From NCBI RefSeq assembly GCF_002298975.1, contig NZ_DBMV01000033.1:62001-126000 (forward strand): 64,000 nt of DNA. The letters run 5' to 3'. Positions 33,211-41,853 of the stretch are shown here, in pieces (the stretch's first letter is position 1; each line of letters opens with the position of its first letter). The position numbers and the translations under genes were made by a program. The notes under the pieces were generated by a model that saw only the letters and a program-made list of their open reading frames with translations, searched no databases and was not told where the DNA came from. The stretch is from Ralstonia sp. UBA689 (GTDB taxonomy: Bacteria; Pseudomonadota; Gammaproteobacteria; Burkholderiales; Burkholderiaceae).

Positions 33211-34559
33211 GCGGCCTCCAGCGCGTTCGCCGTGGCGGCTTCCACCGCATCACCCAGGCGCTCGACGATGGCATCGATGTCCTGGGCGGTGGCGATGAAC
33301 GGCGGCGCGAGCAGGATGTGGTCGCCGCGCAGGCCGTCGATCGTGCCGCCCATCGGGTAGACCATCAGGCCGCGCTGCATGGCTTCGGCCTTCACGCGCG
33401 CGTGCGTCTTGCGTGCAGGCGGCAGCGGCGCCTTGGTGGCGCGATCGGCCACCAGCTCGACGCCGACGAACAGCCCGCGCCCGCGCACGTCGCCCACGTG
33501 CGGGTGATCGGCAAAGCGCGAGCGCAGTGCAGCGCGCAGTTGCTCGCCGCGCGCCTGCACGTTGGCGAGCAAGTTTTCTTCGGCAATCACCTTCTGCACT
33601 TCCAGCGCCGCCGCGCACGCCGTGGCGTGGCCGATGTAGGTGTGGCCATGCTGGAAGAAGCCGCTGCCGCGCGTGATGGCGTCATAGATGCGGCGGCTCA
33701 CCAGCGTCGCGCCGATCGGCTGATACCCGCCGCCCAGGCCCTTGGCGATGGCGATCAGGTCGGGCACCACGCCGTCTTCCTCGCACGCAAAGAGGTAGCC
33801 GGTACGGCCCATGCCGGACATCACCTCGTCCAGCAGCAACAGCACGCCGTGGCGATCGCACACCGTGCGGACTTTGCGGAAGTAATCCGCCACCGGCGGC
33901 ACCGCGCCGGCCGTGGCGCCCACCACCGTCTCGGCAACGAAGGCGGCGACGTTGCCGGCGCCAAGTTCGATGATCTTGGCGTCCAGTTCGTCGGCCAGGC
34001 GCTGCACGTATTGCGCGTCGGTCTCGCCATCGCGACGCTCACGATAGGCGAAGCATGGCGACACATGATGCGCTGGCACCAGCAGCGGCAGGAACGGCTC
34101 GCGTCGCCAGGCGTTGCCGCCGATCGCCAGCGCACCGAGCGTGTTGCCGTGATAGCTCTGGCGCCGCGCAATGAAGTATTGGCGCTGCGGCTGGCCGATC
34201 TCGACGAAGTATTGGCGTGCCAGCTTGAGCGCCGCCTCGATGGCTTCCGAACCGCCCGAGACGAAGTACACGTGGTCGAGATCGCCCGGTGCGGCGGCGG
34301 TCAGGCGTGCGGCCAACTCCTCCGCCACGTCGGTCGTGAAGAACGACGTGTGCGCATACGCCAGCGCGCGCACCTGCTTGCAGATGGCCTCGACCACCCG
34401 CGGGTGGCCGTGACCGAGACACGAAACGGCTGCGCCACCGCAGGCGTCGAGGTAGCGTTTGCCCTCGGCATCGATCAGGGTCATGCCCTCGCCGCCAATG
34501 GCGGTGGGCAGCGCCTTGCGCGGGTCGCGGTGGAAAACGGAGGTGGTGGAGGGTGTCAT
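33207..34559 (-). CDS. Class III (omega) pyridoxal phosphate aminotransferase
   Basis: The 450-residue protein contains GGAAVSCLGHGHPRVVEA, VSGGSEAIEAALKLARQY (cofactor phosphate loop), SYHGNT, LLLDEVMSGMGRTG with the PLP aspartate, and IAIAKGLGGGYQPIGA with the Schiff-base lysine. This is the omega-amino acid/amine branch of class III aminotransferases. Its end overlaps the start of the BKACE gene, so the two are translationally coupled and probably act in sequence. The acceptor (pyruvate or 2-oxoglutarate) cannot be told. It lies directly downstream of the RpiR regulator. Confidence 0.92.
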   Translation of the reverse strand: MTPSTTSVFHRDPRKALPTAIGGEGMTLIDAEGKRYLDACGGAAVSCLGHGHPRVVEAICKQVRALAYAHTSFFTTDVAEELAARLTAAAPGDLDHVYFVSGGSEAIEAALKLARQYFVEIGQPQRQYFIARRQSYHGNTLGALAIGGNAWRREPFLPLLVPAHHVSPCFAYRERRDGETDAQYVQRLADELDAKIIELGAGNVAAFVAETVVGATAGAVPPVADYFRKVRTVCDRHGVLLLLDEVMSGMGRTGYLFACEEDGVVPDLIAIAKGLGGGYQPIGATLVSRRIYDAITRGSGFFQHGHTYIGHATACAAALEVQKVIAEENLLANVQARGEQLRAALRSRFADHPHVGDVRGRGLFVGVELVADRATKAPLPPARKTHARVKAEAMQRGLMVYPMGGTIDGLRGDHILLAPPFIATAQDIDAIVERLGDAVEAATANALEAA

Positions 34560-34593
34560 GATCGGTTGGGAAAAGTCGGCAAGGTCAGCAAGG

Positions 34594-35499
34594 TCAGCGT
34601 TGAGGCGGCATCGCGACAGCCGCTTCACTGCGGCGGGCGCTGCGCACGTAGGCGTGTTGTTGCTTGAGCTGGGCGTCGCTGTCGGCCAAGTGCGCGAGCG
34701 CGGTGGGGCCGGCGTGGCGGAACCACGTCATCAGCAGCGCATCGAGCAGCGCCAACGGTGCGGCCAGCGAATGGAAGAACGAGGGGATTGCCACGGGCGC
34801 GACCAACTGTTGCCACGCCAGTTCGGTGCCCGGCGCAAACGCGCTGTCGGTCACATACACGAGACGCGCGCCGCGCTCGTGCGCGTACTGCATCGCCTCG
34901 ATCACTTCGCGCGTGTACGGGTCGAACGTGACGGCGATGACGACGTCGCCCTCGCCGCAGAAGCGCAGCGGATCGGCCAGCGTGTTGCCGGTGCCGCTGC
35001 ACAGCGTGACCTTGTCGTCGAAGAGCTGCGCGGCATAGCCGAACGCATGCGTGAGCGCGAGGCAACTGCGCGCGCCGAGCAGGAACACGCGGCGTGCCTT
35101 GCACAGGGCGGCCGCCACGGTCTCCAGCGTCGCGAGGTTGGCCGGCGAAAACGCCGCCTGCACGTTGGAGCCAATGGCCGCGCCGATGCGCTCGGCTTCC
35201 GGCGCGCCTGCGTCGTCGTCACCCTGCAACGCGCTCGCGCGGCCGGCAAAGCCGTCGGCCTGCTGGCGGAGATGACTCACGCAGACTTCGCGCAACGCGG
35301 CAAAGTCTTCAAAGCCCAGCGCCCGCGCCAGCCGCGAGAACGTAGCTGGCGGCAGGTCGCATCGTCGCGCCAAGTCGCGCATCGACAACAACGCAATATC
35401 GCTCTGGTGGGTTTCCAGCAGCATGGCGGCGCGCTGCAGTTGCGGCGACAGGTCGGACGCGCGGTCGCGCAGGGTTTGCGTCAGCTCATCAAAGGTCAT
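34594..35499 (-). CDS. MurR/RpiR-family transcriptional regulator
   Basis: The 301-residue protein has the N-terminal RpiR HTH (SMRDLARRCDLPPATFSRLA followed by RALGFEDFAALREV) and a C-terminal SIS domain with VFLLGARSCLALTHAFGY and VVIAVTFDPYTREVIEA. RpiR proteins usually sense phosphosugars or related metabolites through the SIS domain. The gene is first in a minus-strand cluster with the aminotransferase, BKACE and binding-protein genes. A perfect 12-base inverted repeat lies just before its start, making autoregulation and control of the whole set likely. Confidence 0.93.
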   Translation of the reverse strand: MTFDELTQTLRDRASDLSPQLQRAAMLLETHQSDIALLSMRDLARRCDLPPATFSRLARALGFEDFAALREVCVSHLRQQADGFAGRASALQGDDDAGAPEAERIGAAIGSNVQAAFSPANLATLETVAAALCKARRVFLLGARSCLALTHAFGYAAQLFDDKVTLCSGTGNTLADPLRFCGEGDVVIAVTFDPYTREVIEAMQYAHERGARLVYVTDSAFAPGTELAWQQLVAPVAIPSFFHSLAAPLALLDALLMTWFRHAGPTALAHLADSDAQLKQQHAYVRSARRSEAAVAMPPQR

Positions 35500-35516
35500 C
35501 GGCGGTTGTGTTGATC

Positions 35517-35551
35517 CATTTGTTTCAAAATCTATGGCATTGAAACAAATG
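35517..35551. promoter_or_regulatory. Perfect palindromic operator upstream of the RpiR gene
   Basis: CATTTGTTTCAA (35517-35528) and TTGAAACAAATG (35540-35551) form a perfect 12+12 inverted repeat with an 11-base spacer. It begins 18 bases upstream of the rpiR-type start codon, in an unusually AT-rich patch. A TGTTTCA/TGAAACA core is in keeping with RpiR-type sites. Confidence 0.82.
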
Positions 35552-35612
35552 AGTCAAGTTAACCGATCGACGAGACGGCTGTTTCGGCGGGCGGATGCGC
35601 TGGATTCAGTGC

Positions 35613-35645
35613 CACAAAAAACAAAACGGAGGCCGAAGCCTCCGT
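35613..35645 (-). terminator. Rho-independent terminator of the small membrane protein gene
   Basis: On the minus strand ACGGAGGC, TTCG and GCCTCCGT are followed by TTTGTTTTTTG, 23 bases after the stop of the 35668-35973 gene. Confidence 0.93.
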
Positions 35646-35667
35646 CTGGAGTGGTGAAGTGCGCAGC

Positions 35668-35973
35668 TCAGGCTGTCGCGGGCGCGTCGAGTTGCTCCAT
35701 GCGGAACTGAAAGAACCCGGCAGCGATCAGGCCAAGCAGGCTCATGGCCATGCAGGTGCATGCCAGAATCATCACCGCCGCGAGCGGCGAAACGCCATCC
35801 ATGATCGGCGTGTGCATCAGGGCCGACAGGTTGCCGCCGACCCACATGGCCGCGATGAGCGCCATCAGGCACGTCAGCGCTGCGGCATTGCGCAACCACG
35901 TCAACCGCGTCTTGCGGCTGATGCCGTCGAAAGCGTGGAAATGGAAGTGGTGACCGGTGCCAACGAGTGCCAT
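35668..35973 (-). CDS. Small two-helix membrane protein of unknown function
   Basis: The 101-residue protein starts after AAGGAG with MALVGTGHHFHFHAF, a His-rich N terminus. It then has two hydrophobic segments at about 28-48 (NAAALTCLMALIAAMWVGG) and 60-82 (SPLAAVMILACTCMAMSLLG), with a short C-terminal tail. I know no family name for it. It is monocistronic, with its own terminator. The 214 bases upstream (35974-36188) hold no gene. Confidence 0.72.
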   Translation of the reverse strand: MALVGTGHHFHFHAFDGISRKTRLTWLRNAAALTCLMALIAAMWVGGNLSALMHTPIMDGVSPLAAVMILACTCMAMSLLGLIAAGFFQFRMEQLDAPATA

Positions 35974-36188
35974 GGAGTGTCTCCTTGTGCTTGCCGCCTG
36001 ATAGCGTTGAGTCACTATACCGAGGGCTGCGACAATTTGGCGCAATTTGCCGCGCTAGGTATACCCTGAGCTGCGCTGCGTCAAGAGGGTTTGGCGCAAT
36101 TTTTGTGGTTGCGGCGATCCGTCGCAGATCGGCGACGGGTGCGGCGATCCATGGAAAGGCGGGTGCCCGGAAGGTGGGGCTGGAAATG

Positions 36189-36217
36189 AAAAAAGACCTC
36201 GCGAGGAGGTCTTTTTT
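36189..36217. terminator. Bidirectional rho-independent terminator beside tRNA-Phe
   Basis: AAAAAAGACCTC and GAGGTCTTTTTT form a 12-bp stem with loop GCGAG and A/T runs on both sides. It is 43 bases downstream of the tRNA on the minus strand and ends its transcript. Confidence 0.93.
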
Positions 36218-36259
36218 GTTGCTCCGCAGAATCGATTGACCTTGCGGAACGAAGAATTT

Positions 36260-36335
36260 TGGTGGCCTGGGGCGGAATCGAACCACCGACACGCGGATTT
36301 TCAATCCGCTGCTCTACCAACTGAGCTACCGGGCC
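36260..36335 (-). tRNA. tRNA-Phe (anticodon GAA)
   Basis: The minus strand folds into a complete 76-base cloverleaf. The acceptor is GGCCCGG, the D arm is AGCTCAGTTGGTAGAGC, and the anticodon arm GCGGATTGAAAATCCGC has GAA in the loop. The T arm is GGTGGTTCGATTCCGCC and CCA is encoded. One acceptor pair is a mismatch: position 5 is C and position 68 is A. Everything else is standard for bacterial tRNA-Phe. Confidence 0.96.
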
Positions 36336-36404
36336 AAGCAAAGAAATGCAAGTATGGCAGGGTTTGTCCTCCGCCGTCAAGCGTTCCGTCAATTCATCTG
36401 TCGA

Positions 36405-37127
36405 TCAAGAGGCGGCTGACTCGCCTTTATTGCGCGAGAGTTCGACGCCCAACTGCTTGAGTTTGCGGTACAGGTGGGTGCGCTCCAGGCCAGTCTTTTC
36501 GGCCACGCGGGTCATGCTGCCGCCTTCGCGCTGCAGGTGGTATTCGAAGTAGGCACGCTCGAATAGGTCGCGCGCTTCGCGCAGCGGCATGTCGAACGAG
36601 AACTGCATGCCGCCGCCCTCGGCTGCGCGAGCGGGCACGCCGTTGATGTCAGCGCGGTCAAGCGTGGCGGGTGCGCCTGCGGCAGCGGCATTCGGCGCGG
36701 CCCCAGCAAGGCCGAGGCCTGCTGCCGGCGCTGCCGCCGGTGTGGCCGCGCGCGGCTTTTCCTTGCTGCGCGACAAACCCTGCTCGACCGCGGTCAGCAG
36801 CTTCTGCAGCGCGATGGGTTTCTCGAGGAAGTTCAGCGCGCCGATCTTGGTCGCTTCCACGGCGGTGTCGATCGTGGCGTGACCCGACATCATGATCACC
36901 GGCATGGTCAGCAGACCTTGCGACGCCCACTCCTTGAGCAGCGTCACGCCATCAGTGTCCGGCATCCAGATATCGAGCAGGACGAGATCGGGTGTTGCAT
37001 TTGCGCGGTATTCACGCGCGCGCTGCGCGTTCTCGGCGAGTTCGACGACGTGTCCTTCGTCTCCGAGAATTTCGGAGAGCAACTCCCGGATACCCATTTC
37101 GTCGTCGACAACGAGGATGGTGGCCAT
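36405..37127 (-). CDS. NtrX-like response regulator lacking the AAA+ domain
   Basis: The 240-residue protein has a receiver domain (ILVVDDEMGIRELLSEILGD; phospho-acceptor Asp52 in LVLLDIWMPDTDG; PVIMMSGHATID; FLEKPI), an Ala/Pro-rich linker of about 50 residues (122-170) and a C-terminal Fis-type HTH (MTRVAEKTGLERTHLYRKLK). Full-length NtrX has a sigma-54-interacting AAA+ domain between these parts; here it is missing. It follows the sensor kinase gene by 36 bases and forms a two-component pair with it. It is expected to bind DNA but not to activate sigma-54 directly. Confidence 0.9.
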   Translation of the reverse strand: MATILVVDDEMGIRELLSEILGDEGHVVELAENAQRAREYRANATPDLVLLDIWMPDTDGVTLLKEWASQGLLTMPVIMMSGHATIDTAVEATKIGALNFLEKPIALQKLLTAVEQGLSRSKEKPRAATPAAAPAAGLGLAGAAPNAAAAGAPATLDRADINGVPARAAEGGGMQFSFDMPLREARDLFERAYFEYHLQREGGSMTRVAEKTGLERTHLYRKLKQLGVELSRNKGESAAS

Positions 37128-37163
37128 GCTTTTCCTCTATGTGCGGCGGGATTGCCGTCCGCG

Positions 37164-39605
37164 CTACGCGAGTTTTACGAACAGGATGGAAACCTGGGCG
37201 CCGATGGTGTCGGTGCCCGATTGGGACTGGCGGTTGCGCAATTCGATGCGCGCGCCGTGCTCGTCCATGATCTTCTTGACCATGGCCAAGCCCAACCCTG
37301 TGCCCTTGGCTTTGGTCGTGACGTACGGCTCGAAGGCGCGGTTGAGGATGCGGGAAGAGAACCCGCTGCCGTTGTCCGCGATCGCAAGCCGCACGGCCTG
37401 CCGCCGCGCGCCCGAAGCGTCGTCGTATTCTACAGTGTCAGTTTGCAACATGACATGTGGAGCGGCCCGCCCGGAGGCTTCATTCTCGGCCACCGCGTCC
37501 TGCGCGTTCTGGAGCAGGTTGTGGATGACCTGGCGCAATTGCGTTGGATCGCCCTTGATCAACGGCAATCCCTCGCCAAGCTTGACCTCGATGACCGGAT
37601 GATCGTGCTTGCCGGGGTGATCGATGCCGTACAGGTGCAGCACCTCGGCACATAGCGCGTTGAGGTCCAGCTCCTGCAGCACAGCCGGCGGCGTGCGCGC
37701 GTAGTCGCGGAAGTCGTCCACCATGCGCTTCATGGCCGCAACCTGGTTGACGATGGTGGTGGCGCCGCGGCGCAGCACCTCTGCATCGGCATCCGTCAGT
37801 TTGGGCGAGAGCTTCATCTCCAGGCGCTCGGCCGAAAGCTGAATGGGCGTGAGCGGATTCTTGATCTCGTGCGCCAGGCGCCGCGCGACTTCGCCCCACG
37901 CCACCGAGCGCTGCGCCGAGATCACGTCGGAGATATCGTCGAACACCACCACGTAGCCGCGCTCGGTTCCGTGCGCGCCCACCGATGGCCCCGGCAGGCG
38001 CGTGCCGCGCACCAGCAGCGTGAGCGGTTCGTCTTCGTCTTCCAGCGGGATCTCGACCTGCTTCTGCCAGTGCACCGCCATGCCGCCCGCTGCGGCGCTT
38101 ACGTCGTGTTCGGCGAAGGCCTGTTCGACCACCGGGGCGAAGGCGGCCAGCGGCGCGATGCCGGTCAGGCTCTGCCCGACCCACGCGCCGAAGGGCTGCT
38201 TGAAGATGCGCTCGGCGCCGGGGTTGGCGGTCAGCAGCACGAAGCGGTGGTCGAACACGAACACGCCGGCGGTCAGGTTGGTCAGCACGCTTTCGAGATA
38301 GGCCTTCGACTGCTCGAGTGCCGCGCGATTCTGCTCCACTGCGCGGCGCGCATCGGCCAACTGGCGCGTCATCTGGTTGAACTGCTGCGTGAGCAGGCCG
38401 AGTTCGTCGCGCGTGTGCAGCTCGCGCTTGGGCGAGAGGTCGCCCTCGGCCACTTCGCGCGTGCCCTGCAGCAGCATCAGCAGTGGCCGCGCCAGTTGCG
38501 CGCCGAGCAGCAGCGCCAGCATCACCGCGATGAACACGGCCAGGAACAGCGTCAGCGTGAGCGTGCCGATGTACATCTTGCGCAGGCCGGTGCGGCCGAG
38601 CGCCTTCTCCTGGTATTCCTGGTAGGCGCGCTGCACGGCATCGGCATTGCGTGCGAGCGCCTGCGGCACCGGCTGCACGAGCTGCAGGAAGCGCTCCTCG
38701 CGGCCGGCCTCGCCGATCAGGCCGAAGCCGCGCGCGGCGTTGCCGCCATCCTCTGGACGGCGATCGGCCAGCAGCCCCGTGCCGGCCCACTTGCGCGCCG
38801 GCGAGTTCAGCCCGAGCCCCGAATCTTCGCGCGAGGCCGTGCCCAGTGCCACCACCACGTGCAGTTGGTAGAGATCGTTGCGGCGGTTGTTGCTGCGTGC
38901 GGAGGGCGCCGGACCGCTATCGCCTTCGTTGTCGCTGCCGCCTTCCAGGCTGGCGTAGCCGCCGGGTGTGCGCGCCTGCTCCAGCACCGCCTGGTCGGGC
39001 AGGTTCGGCACGAGCGTGTCGTACGTGCTCGACGCGGTGGCGACCACGCGGCCGCTGGCGGTGAAGATGGTCGCTTCCTGCACGCCGAACTGCTCGCGCA
39101 GGCGGTTGAGCGTGATGGCCGTGGCGGAGGCCGAGCCGTCGCCCACCTGCTCGGCGATCAGGCGCGCCTTGTTCTGCAGGTCCGCCAGTGCGGTGTCCAT
39201 GGTCGAGCGGCCCAGGTTCAGGCCGGCCTCCAGTGCCGATTCCACCTTCACGTCGAACCACGACTCGATGCTGCGCGAGACGAACTGCAGCGACACCAGA
39301 TAGATCAGCACCCCTGGCAGCACACCCACCACGCCGAAGAACACGGCCAGCTTGGTCATCAGCCGCGTGCCGAACTTGCCGCGCCGCGCGCGCAGCGCCA
39401 GCGCCAGCATCAGCCCGCCGATGATCACCACCAGCATCACGCCGATGACGAGGTTGACCTTATAGAGCAGCGTGAAATAACGGTCGAAGAACTCGGTGTT
39501 GGCCGATGCCGCCGCCAGCAGGCCCACCAGCACGATCGCCAGAAAGACGATGGTGCCCGCCACCACCTGATAGAGCAGGCGCTTGTAGCTGCGGTCGAAG
39601 ATCAT
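37164..39605 (-). CDS. NtrY-like membrane sensor histidine kinase
   Basis: The 813-residue kinase has N-terminal transmembrane helices (TIVFLAIVLVGLLAAAS and following), a long periplasmic region to about residue 345, another helix (LTLTLFLAVFIAVMLALLL), a HAMP linker, a PAS domain (VLTNLTAGVFVFDHRFVLLT) and a kinase core. H-box RLAHEIKNPLTPIQ puts His near 579; the ATPase part has LRQVIHNLLQNAQDAV, LAIADNGSGF and GTGLGLAMVKKI. Its stop lies 36 bases before the NtrX-like gene and its start overlaps the DUF4390 gene end by four bases. The signal is unknown; NtrY proteins respond to nitrogen or redox state. Confidence 0.93.
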   Translation of the reverse strand: MIFDRSYKRLLYQVVAGTIVFLAIVLVGLLAAASANTEFFDRYFTLLYKVNLVIGVMLVVIIGGLMLALALRARRGKFGTRLMTKLAVFFGVVGVLPGVLIYLVSLQFVSRSIESWFDVKVESALEAGLNLGRSTMDTALADLQNKARLIAEQVGDGSASATAITLNRLREQFGVQEATIFTASGRVVATASSTYDTLVPNLPDQAVLEQARTPGGYASLEGGSDNEGDSGPAPSARSNNRRNDLYQLHVVVALGTASREDSGLGLNSPARKWAGTGLLADRRPEDGGNAARGFGLIGEAGREERFLQLVQPVPQALARNADAVQRAYQEYQEKALGRTGLRKMYIGTLTLTLFLAVFIAVMLALLLGAQLARPLLMLLQGTREVAEGDLSPKRELHTRDELGLLTQQFNQMTRQLADARRAVEQNRAALEQSKAYLESVLTNLTAGVFVFDHRFVLLTANPGAERIFKQPFGAWVGQSLTGIAPLAAFAPVVEQAFAEHDVSAAAGGMAVHWQKQVEIPLEDEDEPLTLLVRGTRLPGPSVGAHGTERGYVVVFDDISDVISAQRSVAWGEVARRLAHEIKNPLTPIQLSAERLEMKLSPKLTDADAEVLRRGATTIVNQVAAMKRMVDDFRDYARTPPAVLQELDLNALCAEVLHLYGIDHPGKHDHPVIEVKLGEGLPLIKGDPTQLRQVIHNLLQNAQDAVAENEASGRAAPHVMLQTDTVEYDDASGARRQAVRLAIADNGSGFSSRILNRAFEPYVTTKAKGTGLGLAMVKKIMDEHGARIELRNRQSQSGTDTIGAQVSILFVKLA

Positions 39606-40360
39606 TTGGCAGGCGCCGGCAGCAAAAGCGAGGCCGCATTGGAGGGGCCGGCCGTCATGCCCCAGCCTGGATTGGACGACTGGCCCGATGTGCCCGGCGT
39701 CGGGGTGGAAGACGCCGGCGCGCTGGCGGGCGGCGTGGACGTTGGTGCGGGCTGCGGTGGCGCGGGTGGAGGCGGAGTCGCGCCGACCTCGTTCGGCACC
39801 AGGAAGCCGAAGCGCTTCCAGTCGGAGGTGAGGTTCCAGTCGCGCGTATTGAGAGCGTTGATCTGGAACGGCTTGGGCAACTGCGTTACGTCTAGGCGCA
39901 TGCGCACCTCGGCCTGCGCGGTCTCGCCGGGCTTGACGGCGCGTTGATCGAACACGCGCCAGCCGCGCACGTGCTGCATGAAGTCAACGGCGTCTTTCAG
40001 GCGCGAGAACGGCACCTGCAGGCCGCCGGTCGACACGCGGTACTGGCGCGTGAGCGGGTGGTACGACAGCCGCACTACGCGCGTGGCGCTGACGGCATGG
40101 TCATCGAACCAGTACCAGCGCGGGCGGATCAGCTCGAACTCGACGAGGAAATAGAGCGCGATGCCTTTGTTGACCGCGTCTTCCAGGTTGCCAGGCAGGT
40201 CGAAACCGAAGTCGGCGGAGAGGTTCCAGCCGCCGTCGGCATATTCCAGTTGGGCGCGATTGACTTCGATGGTCTGTGCGGAGGGTGCCGTTGTCCACAA
40301 CAGGCACAGCATGCCCAGTATGACAAGCCGATGCAGCATCTGCCGGAATCGGGTGGGCAT
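39602..40360 (-). CDS. DUF4390 secreted protein
   Basis: The 252-residue protein has an N-terminal signal (VILGMLCLLWTTAPSAQ). About 170 residues of the DUF4390 domain follow (NRAQLEYADGGWNLSADFGF, GIALYFLVEFELIRPRWYWF, LTRQYRVSTGGLQVPFSRL), then a Pro/Thr/Ser/Ala-rich low-complexity tail of about 60 residues. Function is unknown. It lies between rsmB and the NtrY-like kinase and overlaps the kinase start, so it may affect sensing. A GTG at 40393 is an alternative in-frame start. Confidence 0.87.
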   Translation of the reverse strand: MPTRFRQMLHRLVILGMLCLLWTTAPSAQTIEVNRAQLEYADGGWNLSADFGFDLPGNLEDAVNKGIALYFLVEFELIRPRWYWFDDHAVSATRVVRLSYHPLTRQYRVSTGGLQVPFSRLKDAVDFMQHVRGWRVFDQRAVKPGETAQAEVRMRLDVTQLPKPFQINALNTRDWNLTSDWKRFGFLVPNEVGATPPPPAPPQPAPTSTPPASAPASSTPTPGTSGQSSNPGWGMTAGPSNAASLLLPAPAK

Positions 40361-40406
40361 TAGCCGGAGCGATGGGCGGAAGGTGGCTGTCACAACGGTC
40401 GGTGCG

Positions 40407-41765
40407 TCAAGGCCGTTTCTGGAACACTGCGTAAAAGAAGCCGTCGTGATCGAGCGGCAGGGGCAAAGCTTCGGGGGCACTGCGACCGGAGGCGAAACCG
40501 CCAGCTCGCGCCGCGTCGGGCGTGGTCGGCAGCAACTGACCGGGCGCGTGCAATCGTATCGCATCTTCCAGATGGCGTTCAAACCATCCGGCCTGGGCCT
40601 CGCCTTCCGTCGGGAAAATCGAACAGGTGACGTAAAGCAACTTGCCACCGGGCGCCAGACATGTCCACAGGGCGCGCACGATGTCCCGCTGCAGTGCGGC
40701 CAGCGCCTTGAGATCGGCCGGGCGCCGCAGCCAGCGGATGTCCGGATGGCGCCGCACGATGCCGGCCGCCGAGCACGGCACGTCGGCCAGGATGCGGTCG
40801 AACGGGCGGCCGTCCCACCAGGTGTCGGGGCTGGCCGCGTCGCCCACGCAAACGGTGGCGGTCTGGGAAAGCCGCGCGAGGTTCTCATCGATGCGCACGG
40901 CGCGCGCGGCATCGGATTCAAGCGCCGTCACGTCCAGGTTGTCCGCTAGTTCCAGCAGATGGCCGGTCTTGCCGCCGGGAGCGGCGCAGGCATCCAGCAC
41001 GCGCTGGCCCGGCGCCACGTCGAGCAGCGCGGCCGCCAGTTGCGCGCCGGCGTCCTGTACCGAGACGTCGCCCTCAGCAAAGCCCGGCAACTCGATGACC
41101 GGTACGGCACGGGTCAGGCGCACTGCCTGCTCGCCGATGCGCTCGGCGTCGATGCCGGCGTCAAGCAGGCGCGCGAGGTAAGCGTCGACGGTAACGCGGC
41201 GCGGGTTCACACGCAGCACCATCGGCGGGCGGCGGTTACCGGCGGCCAGGATGCTCTGCCATGCGTCGGGATAGGCGTCGCGCACGGCGTCGATCCACCA
41301 CCGGGGGTAGTTGTTGGCGGCCACCGGGTCGGCCTGCATGGCGGCAACCAGTTCGTTTTGCTCGCGCAGGAAACGTCGCAGTACGCCGTTGACCATGCCT
41401 TTGCCGTGCGCGAGCTTCGGGTCGGCCGAGGCGGCGCGCACGGTCTGGTCGACCACCGTGAAGGGGGCATACGGCAGAGGATCGTCCAGCAACTGGGCCA
41501 GCGCCACGCGCAGCAGGTTGGCGGCGCCCTCGGCGGGCGGACGTGGGATGAGCGTGCGGATCAGCCAGTCGGTGCTGCCGAGCCAGCGCGTGGCGCGATA
41601 GGCGAGGTCCTGCACGGCGCCTCGCACCGGGCCGCGCGTGGGGCCGGCCTCGCCTTGGCACGCGGTATCGATGGCCTGCGGCAAAGCCGTGCCTTGCCGC
41701 AGCTTTTCCACCGCAACGGCGGCAAGCGATAAGGCGTGGGCGAGGGAGTCGGGGGGCAGGCGCAT
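40407..41765 (-). CDS. rsmB: 16S rRNA (cytosine-967-C5) methyltransferase RsmB
   Basis: The 452-residue protein combines an N-terminal NusB-like RNA-binding domain (about 1-150) with a Rossmann methyltransferase. The SAM motif is LDACAAPGGKTGHLLEL, and the catalytic motifs are ILADVPCSAAGIVRRHPD and LLYVTCSIFPTEGE with the nucleophilic cysteine. It methylates C967 of 16S rRNA. It is on the same strand as the DUF4390 and ntrYX-like genes, with 46 bases between, a conserved neighbourhood in this bacterial group. Confidence 0.95.
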   Translation of the reverse strand: MRLPPDSLAHALSLAAVAVEKLRQGTALPQAIDTACQGEAGPTRGPVRGAVQDLAYRATRWLGSTDWLIRTLIPRPPAEGAANLLRVALAQLLDDPLPYAPFTVVDQTVRAASADPKLAHGKGMVNGVLRRFLREQNELVAAMQADPVAANNYPRWWIDAVRDAYPDAWQSILAAGNRRPPMVLRVNPRRVTVDAYLARLLDAGIDAERIGEQAVRLTRAVPVIELPGFAEGDVSVQDAGAQLAAALLDVAPGQRVLDACAAPGGKTGHLLELADNLDVTALESDAARAVRIDENLARLSQTATVCVGDAASPDTWWDGRPFDRILADVPCSAAGIVRRHPDIRWLRRPADLKALAALQRDIVRALWTCLAPGGKLLYVTCSIFPTEGEAQAGWFERHLEDAIRLHAPGQLLPTTPDAARAGGFASGRSAPEALPLPLDHDGFFYAVFQKRP

Positions 41766-41788
41766 CGGTGCGGAAGAATCAGGCGGGT

Positions 41789-41820
41789 GAAAAGCAGCGA
41801 GCCCGCGGTGGGCGGGCTCG
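41789..41820 (-). terminator. Terminator downstream of htpX
   Basis: On the minus strand CGAGCCCGC and GCGGGCTCG enclose a 5-base loop and are followed by CTGCTTTTC, 34 bases after the htpX stop. The stem is strong and the T run short. Confidence 0.75.
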
Positions 41821-41853
41821 TGCGGACTGCAGAAGTATAAGGGAAGCGATCGC

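Noticed and set aside
34565..34600. Short direct repeat AAGGTCAGC before the aminotransferase start
   Set aside because: Only two copies of nine bases; too short to support an operator.
37869..39947. 692-codon plus-strand frame opposite the NtrY-like kinase
   Set aside because: Antisense shadow; the translation is His/Arg/Gln-rich and lacks motifs, while the kinase frame is complete.
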